The notes: generated from the sequence alone by a model not told the origin. A DNA stretch of 9,138 bases from Endomicrobium sp. (GCA_031264895.1 JAISDI010000206.1:1-9138); one strand, 5' to 3'. Numbered from the stretch's first letter, positions 1 to 6,839 are shown. Translations and numbers: made by a program.

Positions 1-28
1 GTAATTCCCACTTTTTAAAGGGGGTGGA

Positions 29-45
29 CGGAGACAATGTCTCCG
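29..45. repeat. Perfect 7-bp hairpin in left repeat block
   Basis: CGGAGAC and GTCTCCG pair perfectly around a 3-nt AAT loop. It lies between a G-run at 20-24 and another at 49-53. No T-tract follows, so it does not look like an intrinsic terminator. It is most likely part of a dispersed repeat element. Confidence 0.5.
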
Positions 46-137
46 GACGGGGGATTTGCCGTATGCGCAAGGTTCTAAATTTCATGTTCAATATACGCAG
101 TGGGTTGATCCATTTTGCCTTTTCGCTGTTTGTCGTT

Positions 138-158
138 ATGCTGAATTTATTTCAGCAT
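138..158. repeat. ATGCTGAA hairpin, copy 1 of a CTGAA-type repeat
   Basis: ATGCTGAA (138-145) and TTCAGCAT (151-158) form a perfect 8-bp stem with the 5-nt loop TTTAT. The hairpin at 8976-8996 has the same geometry (8-bp stem, 5-nt loop) and shares the CTGAA...TTC core, so the two look like divergent members of one family of short intergenic palindromes. Confidence 0.55.
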
Positions 159-173
159 CGGCAGTTGCAGTTT

Positions 174-195
174 TAATTTGCCGTGCGCAAGCACC
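174..195 (+). repeat. 22-bp module, inverted copy at 8934-8955
   Basis: The 22 bases here match the reverse complement of 8934-8955 at 21 positions; the only difference is T at 184. The core contains TTGCCG and GCGCAAGC. A shorter direct relative is at 54-71. The module is a building block of the repeat regions at both edges of the window. Confidence 0.6.
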
Positions 196-205
196 AAGCG
201 CCAAA

Positions 206-234
206 TTGAAAGTTTGTTTTAAAATTGGTAGAAT
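206..234 (+). promoter_or_regulatory. Sigma-70 promoter for tRNA-Gly
   Basis: A -35 TTGAAA (206-211) and a -10 TAGAAT (229-234) are separated by exactly 17 bp. Transcription would start near 241, about 23 nt before the mature tRNA 5' end. The 5' leader contains a tandem 8-mer (TTGATATT twice, 243-258). No second convincing promoter is seen before def, so def-fmt may be read from here as well. Confidence 0.6.
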
Positions 235-263
235 TGTTGACATTGATATTTTGATATTGGTAT

Positions 264-334
264 GCGGGCGTAGTTTAGTGGCAGAATGAAAGCTTCCCAA
301 GCTTTAGATGTGGGTTCGATTCCCATCGCCCGCT
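264..334 (+). tRNA. tRNA-Gly (anticodon CCC)
   Basis: The cloverleaf is complete. The acceptor stem GCGGGCG (264-270) pairs with CGCCCGC (327-333), and the discriminator base is U (334), usual for glycine tRNAs. The anticodon stem AAAGC/GCTTT encloses the loop TTCCCAA, giving anticodon CCC, which reads GGG. The T arm is GTGGG, loop TTCGATT, CCCAT. CCA is not encoded: the next bases are a T-rich run, so the 3' end must be added by a nucleotidyltransferase. The T-rich run 335-343 follows at once but has no dedicated hairpin, so termination here is uncertain. Confidence 0.95.
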
Positions 335-391
335 TTCTTTTTTCGTCCGGCTTATCGTATTTCCGCTTAAAATCATTATGGCGCATATATT

Positions 392-397
392 AGAGGA
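392..397 (+). promoter_or_regulatory. Ribosome binding site that sets the def start
   Basis: AGAGGA lies 4 nt upstream of the ATG at 402. The in-frame ATG at 378 has no comparable purine-rich site. The eight residues it would add precede the normal family N-terminus, so 402 is preferred. Confidence 0.6.
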
Positions 398-401
398 ACA
401 A

Positions 402-911
402 ATGACAAAACTTGAAATTTATAAATACGGCGAACAGATTTTGAGAAAAAAGACCGAACCCGTAACCGAAATAAACGATAAAATAAAAAAACTGGTTTCG
501 GACATGTTTGAAACTATGTACGGCGCGCCAGGCGTCGGGCTTGCGGCGCCGCAGGTAGGGGTTTCTTTGAGAATATGCGTTATAGACGTGCATCCTGACG
601 GAAAAAACAGTCCTTTGGCTATGATAAATCCGGAAATTATTGAAGGCGAAAATAAAGTTCTTGCAGAAGAAGGATGTTTATCTTTTCCGGGCATGTACGA
701 AAAAGTTAAAAGATTTGAAAAAGTTACGGCAGAATTTACGAATTTGGAAGGCGGCAGAACAAAAATCAAAGCCGAAGGATTTTTGGCAAAAGCCGTTCAG
801 CACGAAATAGACCACCTTGACGGAAAACTTTTTATAGATTACCTGCCTGATTTTAAAAGAAAATCCGTAGAAAAGGAAATAAAACGCAAAAAGAAAGCGG
901 GGGCATGGTGA
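402..911 (+). CDS. def: Peptide deformylase
   Basis: This enzyme removes the formyl group from the N-terminal fMet of new proteins in the cytosol and is a metalloenzyme, usually iron. The 169-residue length is normal. All three family motifs are intact: GVGLAAPQ at residues 44-51, EGCLS at 90-94 (metal ligand Cys92) and HEIDH at 134-138 (ligands His134 and His138, catalytic Glu135). The C-terminus is a short basic helix rich in Lys and Arg. The start at 402 is chosen over the upstream in-frame ATG at 378 because AGAGGA sits just before 402. The stop overlaps the start of fmt in ATGGTGA, so the two genes are almost certainly translationally coupled. The pairing makes functional sense: fmt adds the formyl group that this enzyme removes. 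Confidence 0.96.
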   Translation: MTKLEIYKYGEQILRKKTEPVTEINDKIKKLVSDMFETMYGAPGVGLAAPQVGVSLRICVIDVHPDGKNSPLAMINPEIIEGENKVLAEEGCLSFPGMYEKVKRFEKVTAEFTNLEGGRTKIKAEGFLAKAVQHEIDHLDGKLFIDYLPDFKRKSVEKEIKRKKKAGAW

Positions 912-1864
912 AAATATTATTTTTCGGCACGTCTTCAATTTCGGAAAAATTTTTGAAAGTTTTATATGAAAACAGCCATGAAATATTGTGCGTTACTATG
1001 CCGGACAAACCTGCCGCAAGAGGACAAAAGATGACGGCGCCGGCTGTAAAATTATTTGCGCAAGAACGCAATATAAAATATATCCAGCCTGAAAAATTTG
1101 ACGTTGAAACCGTTGAAACTATAAAAAATTTTAATGCTGACGCCGGCATAGCCGTAGCTTACGGAAAATTAATTCCGGAATCGGTTTTTACTTCGCCTAA
1201 ACATAAAACTTTTAATATTCATTTTTCACTTTTGCCAAAGTACAGGGGAGCGGCTCCAGTACAGTATGCGATTTTGAACGGAGAAACCGAAACGGGCGTA
1301 TCTTCTTTTTATCTTGAGAAAACTCTCGATACCGGAGACATAATCGTAATGAAAAAATGTCCTATTTATATAAAAGACACTTCGGAAATTCTTTTTAACA
1401 GGCTTGTTCCGCTCGGAATCGAAGTAATGAACTCTACTTTGGAATGTTTTGAAACAGGAAATTTTAAAGCCGTAAAGCAGCAGGGTGGATCTTCGTATGC
1501 TTCCGTCATTAAAAAGGAAGAAGGTTTGATAAATTGGAATGACGACGTAAAAGACATATATAATAAAATAAGAGCGTTTTATCCGTGGCCGTGCGGGTTT
1601 TCGATAGTTTCAAAAGGAAAGTTTGAAGGCAGACGGATAAAAATACTTGAAGCCGAAATTTTTGAAAGCAATACGGTCAATGAGAATTACGGTTACGTGT
1701 ATTCAATAGAAAAAAATAAGGGGTTTTGCATATCCTGTGCAAAAGGGAAACTTTTAATAACCAAAATCAAGCCGGAAAACAAGCCCGTTATGGACGCATG
1801 GGCTTTTGTTTACGGCGGACAAATTGAAAAGGGCGATTGTTTTAATCAGCCTTTATTTGTATAA
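905..1864 (+). CDS. fmt: Methionyl-tRNA formyltransferase
   Basis: The enzyme transfers a formyl group from 10-formyltetrahydrofolate to methionyl-tRNA to make initiator fMet-tRNA. The 319-residue length is typical. The N-terminal Rossmann-type domain (about 1-205) begins VKILFFGTS and carries the catalytic set: Asn104, His106 and Asp142 within NIHFSLLPKYRGAAP and LDTGD. The C-terminal tRNA-binding domain (about 206-319) is recognisable by INW, KIRAFYPWP (222-229) and RRIKILEA (243-250). The start ATG at 905 lies inside the last codons of def (7-bp overlap), with a G-rich site (GCGGGGG) immediately upstream. The stop TAA lies inside the -10 box of the next promoter. No anomalies were seen. 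Confidence 0.96.
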   Translation: MVKILFFGTSSISEKFLKVLYENSHEILCVTMPDKPAARGQKMTAPAVKLFAQERNIKYIQPEKFDVETVETIKNFNADAGIAVAYGKLIPESVFTSPKHKTFNIHFSLLPKYRGAAPVQYAILNGETETGVSSFYLEKTLDTGDIIVMKKCPIYIKDTSEILFNRLVPLGIEVMNSTLECFETGNFKAVKQQGGSSYASVIKKEEGLINWNDDVKDIYNKIRAFYPWPCGFSIVSKGKFEGRRIKILEAEIFESNTVNENYGYVYSIEKNKGFCISCAKGKLLITKIKPENKPVMDAWAFVYGGQIEKGDCFNQPLFV

Positions 1865-1865
1865 T
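1837..1865 (+). promoter_or_regulatory. Promoter of the thioredoxin operon
   Basis: TTGTTT (1837-1842) and a perfect TATAAT (1860-1865) are spaced by 17 bp. The -10 box includes the fmt stop codon. Transcription should start near 1872, giving a leader of about 43 nt before trxA. Confidence 0.6.
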
Positions 1866-1868
1866 TTT

Positions 1869-1880
1869 TAGAATGTTCTA
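1869..1880. promoter_or_regulatory. 12-bp palindrome at predicted trxA transcription start
   Basis: TAGAA and TTCTA form a perfect inverted repeat around a 2-bp centre (TG). It lies 3 bp after the -10 hexamer and would cover the start site, a classic position for a repressor operator. No regulator is encoded nearby, and the arms are short and A+T-rich, so chance is a real alternative. Confidence 0.3.
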
Positions 1881-1914
1881 TGTATAGTAAATATAGAATA
1901 AATGGAGGTACAAT

Positions 1915-2235
1915 ATGTCTGAAATTGATCTCACTGAAGCAAACTTCTCAAGCGAAGTACTGGAATCGGACAAGCTTGTATTAGTTGATTTTTGGGCGCC
2001 GTGGTGCGGGCCTTGCAAAATGCTTTCTCCGGTCATAGATGAACTTGCGAAAGAATACGAAGGCAGGGCAAAAATCTGTAAGTTGAATACGGACGAAAAT
2101 ATGAGCATAGCTTCGAAATATCAAATCACCTCGATTCCGTGCATAATTCTTTTTAAGGGCGGCGAAGCAATTCAAAAAATAGTCGGGTTCAGGCCTAAAA
2201 ACGATATAAAAAAGGCGGTTGACAATGCAATATAA
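1915..2235 (+). CDS. trxA: Thioredoxin
   Basis: A small cytosolic dithiol protein that reduces disulfides and is itself reduced by thioredoxin reductase, encoded downstream. It has 106 residues, the normal size for a single thioredoxin fold. The active site is WCGPC (Trp30, Cys31, Cys34) after the conserved VDFWAPW. The cis-proline is Pro75 in TSIPC. Two further cysteines are present, Cys55 and Cys76; the latter directly follows the cis-proline and is not standard. An excellent ribosome binding site, GGAGGT (1904-1909), lies 5 nt before the ATG. There is no signal peptide. The 3' end overlaps the next gene by 11 bp, pointing to coupled expression with the secreted thioredoxins. Confidence 0.96.
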   Translation: MSEIDLTEANFSSEVLESDKLVLVDFWAPWCGPCKMLSPVIDELAKEYEGRAKICKLNTDENMSIASKYQITSIPCIILFKGGEAIQKIVGFRPKNDIKKAVDNAI

Positions 2236-2704
2236 AAAAATATTTTTAGCCGTTTTGTTTCTTGCGTCTGCGGCAGTTTTCGCGTATGCCGAGAAAGCTC
2301 CGGATTTTACTCTCAAAAGTACCAACGGCAAACTTGTATCTCTTTCAGATTATAGAGGTAAAGTTGTTTTTCTTGATTTTTGGGCGAGCTGGTGTCCGCC
2401 GTGCAGGGCTTCCGTGCCGGCGGTAAAAGAACTGCACAAAAATATGTCAAGAAACAGAGACGTCGTGGTTTTGGGAATAAACAGCAATGAAAATGAAAAA
2501 ACTGTTATGAAATTTATGAGGAAAATGGGTATGGATTATGCTAATTTGTACAGCAATAATTCGGTTATGAGAGATTACAGAATAACCGGAATTCCCGCTT
2601 TTTTCATAATCGATAAAAGAGGTAACATTGTAAAAAAGTACGGAGGGTACGGAAGGGGTATGGAGAAAGAATGGCATAGAGAGATAATGGCTTTGTTAAG
2701 ATAA
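2225..2704 (+). CDS. TlpA/ResA-like secreted thioredoxin, first of a tandem pair
   Basis: A predicted extracytoplasmic thiol-disulfide oxidoreductase of the AhpC-TSA/Redoxin (TlpA, ResA) type, 159 residues. A signal peptide is clear: Lys4-Lys5, a hydrophobic core (residues 6-19) and an AYA cleavage site after residue 22, predicting release into the periplasm. The mature part starts EKAPDFTL, typical of the family. The active site is WCPPC (Trp56, Cys57, Cys60) and the cis-proline is Pro124 in GIPAFF. ATG 2225 is preferred to the in-frame TTG at 2219: it gives a tidy signal peptide and has AAAGGCGG (2211-2218) 6 nt upstream. Substrate unknown; cytochrome c maturation proteins are a common target in the family, but no ccm/ccs gene is visible here. 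It is a close paralog of the next gene. Confidence 0.85.
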   Translation: MQYKKIFLAVLFLASAAVFAYAEKAPDFTLKSTNGKLVSLSDYRGKVVFLDFWASWCPPCRASVPAVKELHKNMSRNRDVVVLGINSNENEKTVMKFMRKMGMDYANLYSNNSVMRDYRITGIPAFFIIDKRGNIVKKYGGYGRGMEKEWHREIMALLR

Positions 2705-2718
2705 ACGGTATAGGAAAA

Positions 2719-3204
2719 ATGATCCGCCTTAGAAAAATATTTTTAGTATTGGCATTCTTTTCTGTTTTTACTTTTACGGCATGTATCGGCGAAAAAGCTC
2801 CGGACTTTACTTTACTTAGTATAAAAGGTAATGCCGTATCTCTTTCGGATTTGAAAGGAAAAGTAGTTTTTTTGGATTTTTGGGCGAGCTGGTGTCCTCC
2901 GTGCAGAGATTCTATTCCGGCAATAAAAGAAATGTATAGAGAGTATCTTGGAAATACGGATGTTGTTATTCTTGGCATAAACAGCGGCGAAGATGTGCAG
3001 ACGGTTAAAGTATTTATGGCAGACATGAGAATGCCTTATACTGTTTTGTACGGAACGCCTGATATAAATAAAAACTACAAAGTGAAGGGTATCCCTGCTT
3101 TTTTTGTTATTGATAAGAACGGGAAAATCGCAAAAAAGTTTATCGGTTATGGACAAGGTATGGAACGGCAATGGAAGCAGACGATAGACGATTTATTGAA
3201 ATAA
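2719..3204 (+). CDS. TlpA/ResA-like thioredoxin lipoprotein, second of a tandem pair
   Basis: 161 residues, the same fold and family as the preceding protein. Aligned without gaps over 137 residues, the mature parts agree at about 80 positions by hand count (about 58%). The N-terminus differs: basic residues (Arg3, Arg5, Lys6), a hydrophobic stretch, then FTAC with Cys22, which resembles a lipobox although Phe at -3 is not the favoured residue. This suggests membrane anchoring rather than a free periplasmic protein. The active site is WCPPC (Trp58, Cys59, Cys62) and the cis-proline is Pro126. TAGGA (2711-2715) sits 3 nt before the ATG. The gap to the previous gene is 14 nt. A simple view is local duplication followed by divergence in localisation; the substrate cannot be read from the sequence. 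Confidence 0.85.
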   Translation: MIRLRKIFLVLAFFSVFTFTACIGEKAPDFTLLSIKGNAVSLSDLKGKVVFLDFWASWCPPCRDSIPAIKEMYREYLGNTDVVILGINSGEDVQTVKVFMADMRMPYTVLYGTPDINKNYKVKGIPAFFVIDKNGKIAKKFIGYGQGMERQWKQTIDDLLK

Positions 3205-3218
3205 TACGGGAAAAATAA

Positions 3219-4130
3219 ATGATATATGACATAATTATTATCGGCGGCGGTCCGGCAGGTTTGACTGCCGCTGTTTATGCGTCAAGAGCAAGGCTTTCTA
3301 CATTGCTTATAGAAAAGTCCGGCTGCGGCGGGCAGATGGTAATAACCGATCTGCTTGAAAATTATCCGGGTTTTAACGGCGGAGTAAACGGTTTTGATTT
3401 GTCGATGAAACTGGAAGCGCAGGCAAAAGAGTTCGGAACGGTTATAGCTTATGACGAAGTCGTCGATTTAGAGCTTGAAGGCGATATTAAACGCATTGTC
3501 GCCGTAAACGACGCATATGAAGCAAAAACCGTAATTATCGCGGCCGGAGCAAATATTAAAAAGCTCGGCATTGACGGAGAAGAAAAGTTTATAGGAAACG
3601 GAATATCTTTTTGCGCCGTATGCGATGCGCCTTTTTTTAAAGAAAAAGACGTTTTGGTTGTTGGCGGCGGAGATTCAGCGCTGCAGGAAGCCGTCTATCT
3701 TGCAAAGTTTGCCAAAAACGTCGTTTTGGCGCACAGAAGAGATGAATTTAGAGCGGCAAAAATTCTTCAGGAAAGAATTCAATCGCATCCTAACATATCG
3801 GTAATGCTCGGATATGCGCCGGAAGAAATAATCGGGACGCATTCCATTGAAGGCGTGAAATTGAAAAATCTCAAAACTCTTCAAACGCAGATTTTAAAAG
3901 TTCAGGGCGTTTTTGTTTTTATAGGCCGGCGTCCGAACACGGATTTTATACATAAGATGGCATTGGACGAGGGCGGTTATATTATTACCGATGAAAATAT
4001 GAAAACTTCCGTTGAAGGGGTTTTTGCATGCGGGGATATAAGAAAAAAACTGCTCAGACAGGTCGTTACCGCAGCTTCAGACGGCGCACAGGCTGCTTTT
4101 TCCGCGCAGCATTACCTTGAGAATCTTTAA
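3219..4130 (+). CDS. trxB: Thioredoxin reductase (NADPH)
   Basis: A cytosolic FAD enzyme passing electrons from NADPH to thioredoxin; its partner trxA is three genes upstream. The 303-residue length fits the low-molecular-weight bacterial type. Motifs in order: FAD-binding GGGPAG (9-14), GCGGQM (35-40), the redox pair CAVC (Cys132, Cys135), the second nucleotide-binding loop GGGDSA (149-154), and HRRDEFRA (172-179), whose arginines mark NADPH preference. The C-terminal FAD motif is GVFACGD (267-273), followed by QVVTAASDGAQAA. A short GGGA (3208-3211) serves as ribosome binding site. It is separated from the lipoprotein gene by 14 nt and from polA by 6 nt, consistent with one operon. No defects were seen. 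Confidence 0.96.
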   Translation: MIYDIIIIGGGPAGLTAAVYASRARLSTLLIEKSGCGGQMVITDLLENYPGFNGGVNGFDLSMKLEAQAKEFGTVIAYDEVVDLELEGDIKRIVAVNDAYEAKTVIIAAGANIKKLGIDGEEKFIGNGISFCAVCDAPFFKEKDVLVVGGGDSALQEAVYLAKFAKNVVLAHRRDEFRAAKILQERIQSHPNISVMLGYAPEEIIGTHSIEGVKLKNLKTLQTQILKVQGVFVFIGRRPNTDFIHKMALDEGGYIITDENMKTSVEGVFACGDIRKKLLRQVVTAASDGAQAAFSAQHYLENL

Positions 4131-4136
4131 ACTACA

Positions 4137-6839
4137 ATGAAAAAATTCTATATAATTGACGGCAATGCTTACATACACAGGGCGTATCACGCTCTGCCGC
4201 CGCTTTCCACGTCAAAAAATCAGCAGGTAAACGCAGTTTACGGTTTCATAAAACTTTTATTAAAAATAAAAGACGCTTTTAAGCCGGATTATATGGCCGT
4301 TTGTTTCGATTATCCGGCAAAAAATTTCAGACATGAAATATTTGCCGAATATAAAGCTCACAGAAAACCTTTAGACGAAGCTTTAATAAACCAAATGCCT
4401 ATCGCCAGAGAAGCCGTAAAAGCGTTGAATATCGCCGATATGGAAATAAAGGGTTATGAAGCCGACGATTTAATAGCCGCCATTGCAAAAAATAATAAAA
4501 AAGAAAAAATAAAAACCGTAATAGTTACCGGCGATAAAGATATTTTGCAGCTGGTCGAAGACGACGACATTTTGGTATGGAACGATTCAAAAGATATAAT
4601 GTTTGACGAAGCGAAAGTTGAAGAAAAATTCGGCGTAAAGCCAAATCGTTTTGCCGACGTTCTCGCTTTGATGGGCGACGCTTCCGATAATGTTCCCGGC
4701 GTCAAAGGAATAGGCGAAAAAACTGCCGTAAAACTTATAAAAGAATACGGAACGCTTGAAAACGTTTTGAAAAATGCCGAGTTCGTAAAAGGAAATACCG
4801 GTAAACTTCTTTTGCAAGGCAAAGAAGACGCTTTAAAAAGTAAAAGACTTGTGGAACTTACCGGAAATATTGAAATTCCGTATGAAAAGAATACGGAATT
4901 TTACGTAAACAAAGTTCCGGATTTAAACATAGCTATACCTTTTTTTGAAAAGTATGAATTTAACAGCCTTATAAATAAATTCGGCGCAAAAACCGTTCAG
5001 GAAGACGATTTGTTCAAAAAAGAAGTTAATAAGACAGATTCTGCAAATATGCAGACCGAAATTGTCGTATCGGCGGACAGAGCGGCGGAAATAGTCAAAG
5101 AAATAGAAAAAGATGGCATTTTTTCTTTAAAAACCATAGGGTCGTCTCCGGATTCTTTAAAATCGCAGATTATAGGCGTGTCGGTCTGCATAGGAAACAA
5201 AGTTTTTTACATACCAGTAGGACACAATGATTTTACCGCGCAGCAAATCGGTTTTGACGAGTTTAAAAAGATTTTTGCGCCGGTTTTATCTTCTGAAAAA
5301 ATAAAAAAAACGGGACACGATTTAAAACATGAAAGAAATATATACGCATCCAACGGTATTGAAATGCGCGGTATATTTTTTGACATAATGCTTGCTTCAT
5401 ATTGTTTGAACCCTTCAAAACCAAACGATATGACGTCTTTGGCAAAAGAATATCTTAATTTTGAATCAATTGACGAGGGTTATCTCGGAAAAGCTTCCAA
5501 GAAAATTGCGCCTTCGGATGCGTCGGTAGAAAAAACCGCGCATTACGCAAATGCCGTTTCTTTTGCCGCATATCATATTTTCAAACTGCTTGAAATCGAA
5601 ATTGAAAATAAAAAGATGTCCGGACTTTTTTACGATATTGAAATGCCGCTTCTGACAGCGCTTTCCGATATGGAAATTGCCGGCATAAAAGTCGACTCGG
5701 AGTTTATGGATGATTTAGATAAAAAAGTATCCGGTGAAATAAAGAACATAGAAAAAAATATATTTAAAATTTCAGGTGAAGAATTCAATATCAATTCCCC
5801 GAAACAGCTGTCTGTCGTAATGTTTGAAAAGCTGAATCTTCCGGTGATAAAGAAAACAAAAACTGGCTATTCCACTGACGAAGAAGTTTTAAACGAACTT
5901 TCTTCTTATGAATTCGCTTCGGAAGTCCTTAAATTCAGAGAATTGCAAAAATTAAAAAGTACTTACATAGATTCCATAAAAAGTTACTGTTTATATTACG
6001 GAAACAGAATTCACACGATATTCAATCAGGCGGTTACTACGACGGGGAGATTGTCTTCAACTGAACCGAACTTGCAAAATATTCCTATAAAGTCCGAGTA
6101 CGGCAGGGAATTTAGAAAAGTATTCATCCCCGAAAAAAACAAAATATTTATTTCCGCAGATTATTCGCAGATAGATTTGCGCGTTTTGGCTCATATATCC
6201 GCAGACGCAAAGCTGATAGAAGCTTTTAAACGCGGCGAAGACATTCACGGCGCGACGGCCAGAGAAGTTTTTAACATACCAAAAAACGAACCGCTTGCGG
6301 ACAATATGAGAAGCGCCGCAAAATCCATAAACTTCGGGATAGTTTATGGAATGTCGCCTTTCGGGCTTTCAAGACAGCTCAATATTTCGTTTGCAAAGGC
6401 AAAAGAATATATTGACGGATATTTCGCCAGATACGGCGGCGTAAAAAAATGGATGGGAAAAGTCGTTGAAGACGCGGCTGAAAGCGGTTATGTTTCGACG
6501 ATTACCGGAAGAATAAGATATATGCCGGAACTGAAATCTTCAAACGCGCAGATAAAAGCCGCAGGCGAAAGAATGGCCATGAATACCCCGATTCAAGGAA
6601 CATCGGCGGACATTATTAAAATAGCCATGATAAACATATATAACGAGCTTAAAATAAAAAAGCTTAAATCTCTAATGCTTTTACAGGTTCACGACGATTT
6701 GCTTTTTGAAGTTCCCGAAGACGAAAAGGATACTATGATAAAAATAATCAAAAACCGGATGGAAAACGCCGTAAGCCTTTGCGTGCCTTTGGTAGTCGAC
6801 ATAAAAACAGGCAAAAACTGGGGAGAGATGAAGAAATGA
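4137..6839 (+). CDS. polA: DNA polymerase I
   Basis: A 900-residue repair and Okazaki-fragment polymerase. The N-terminal 5'-nuclease domain (about 1-290) is intact: Asp8, YEADD (107-111), TGDKD (131-135), and Asp181/Asp184 before the helix-hairpin-helix GVKGIGEKTA. The central 3'-5' exonuclease-like domain (about 305-495) has lost its acidic metal ligands: Lys332 and Ile334 stand where DTE is expected, Glu399 replaces Asp in exo II, and Val474 replaces Asp in exo III, so proofreading is probably absent. The polymerase domain (about 500-900) has TTGRLSS, motif A DYSQID (Asp675), motif B (Arg725, Lys729, Phe733, Tyr737) and motif C HDD (852-854). Asp680 and Asp854 replace the usual Glu of motif A (E. 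coli Glu710) and motif C (Glu883). No ribosome binding site is obvious, so translation may be coupled to trxB. Confidence 0.96.
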   Translation: MKKFYIIDGNAYIHRAYHALPPLSTSKNQQVNAVYGFIKLLLKIKDAFKPDYMAVCFDYPAKNFRHEIFAEYKAHRKPLDEALINQMPIAREAVKALNIADMEIKGYEADDLIAAIAKNNKKEKIKTVIVTGDKDILQLVEDDDILVWNDSKDIMFDEAKVEEKFGVKPNRFADVLALMGDASDNVPGVKGIGEKTAVKLIKEYGTLENVLKNAEFVKGNTGKLLLQGKEDALKSKRLVELTGNIEIPYEKNTEFYVNKVPDLNIAIPFFEKYEFNSLINKFGAKTVQEDDLFKKEVNKTDSANMQTEIVVSADRAAEIVKEIEKDGIFSLKTIGSSPDSLKSQIIGVSVCIGNKVFYIPVGHNDFTAQQIGFDEFKKIFAPVLSSEKIKKTGHDLKHERNIYASNGIEMRGIFFDIMLASYCLNPSKPNDMTSLAKEYLNFESIDEGYLGKASKKIAPSDASVEKTAHYANAVSFAAYHIFKLLEIEIENKKMSGLFYDIEMPLLTALSDMEIAGIKVDSEFMDDLDKKVSGEIKNIEKNIFKISGEEFNINSPKQLSVVMFEKLNLPVIKKTKTGYSTDEEVLNELSSYEFASEVLKFRELQKLKSTYIDSIKSYCLYYGNRIHTIFNQAVTTTGRLSSTEPNLQNIPIKSEYGREFRKVFIPEKNKIFISADYSQIDLRVLAHISADAKLIEAFKRGEDIHGATAREVFNIPKNEPLADNMRSAAKSINFGIVYGMSPFGLSRQLNISFAKAKEYIDGYFARYGGVKKWMGKVVEDAAESGYVSTITGRIRYMPELKSSNAQIKAAGERMAMNTPIQGTSADIIKIAMINIYNELKIKKLKSLMLLQVHDDLLFEVPEDEKDTMIKIIKNRMENAVSLCVPLVVDIKTGKNWGEMKK

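Larger units (their letters stand above)
1..205. repeat. Non-coding repeat-rich intergenic region
   Basis: No credible gene is seen here. The stretch is a string of small inverted and direct repeats. There is an imperfect hairpin around 7-24 (CCC, CTTT, AAAG, GGG) and a perfect 7-bp hairpin at 29-45. A module ATTTGCCGT/GCGCAAG occurs at 54-71 with two extra bases and again at 176-191. An 8-bp hairpin lies at 138-158. The segment at 174-195 is found inverted near the other end of the window (8934-8955, 21 of 22 bases). This pattern is typical of dispersed intergenic repeat elements rather than coding DNA. The left boundary is cut by the window edge. Confidence 0.6.

Noticed and set aside
237..242. 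TTGACA as -35 box for the tRNA gene
   Set aside because: A 17-bp spacer would place the -10 box inside the tRNA; the TTGAAA/TAGAAT pair upstream fits much better.
56..289. 77-codon open frame on the + strand
   Set aside because: It runs through the repeat modules and into the tRNA, has no ribosome binding site and no recognisable family; it is a by-product of repeat sequence.
335..344. Intrinsic terminator after tRNA-Gly
   Set aside because: There is a T-rich run, but the only stem before it is the tRNA itself, so a terminator cannot be supported.
368..373. TAAAAT as -10 box for def
   Set aside because: No acceptable -35 box at 16-18 bp upstream; read-through from the tRNA promoter is simpler.
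378..401. Upstream in-frame start for def
   Set aside because: It lacks a ribosome binding site and adds eight residues not expected in the family, while AGAGGA precedes the ATG at 402.
6779..6835. Upstream in-frame start for coaE
   Set aside because: It would add 19 residues inside polA; the ATG at 6836 gives the normal N-terminus, an ATGA junction and a good ribosome binding site.
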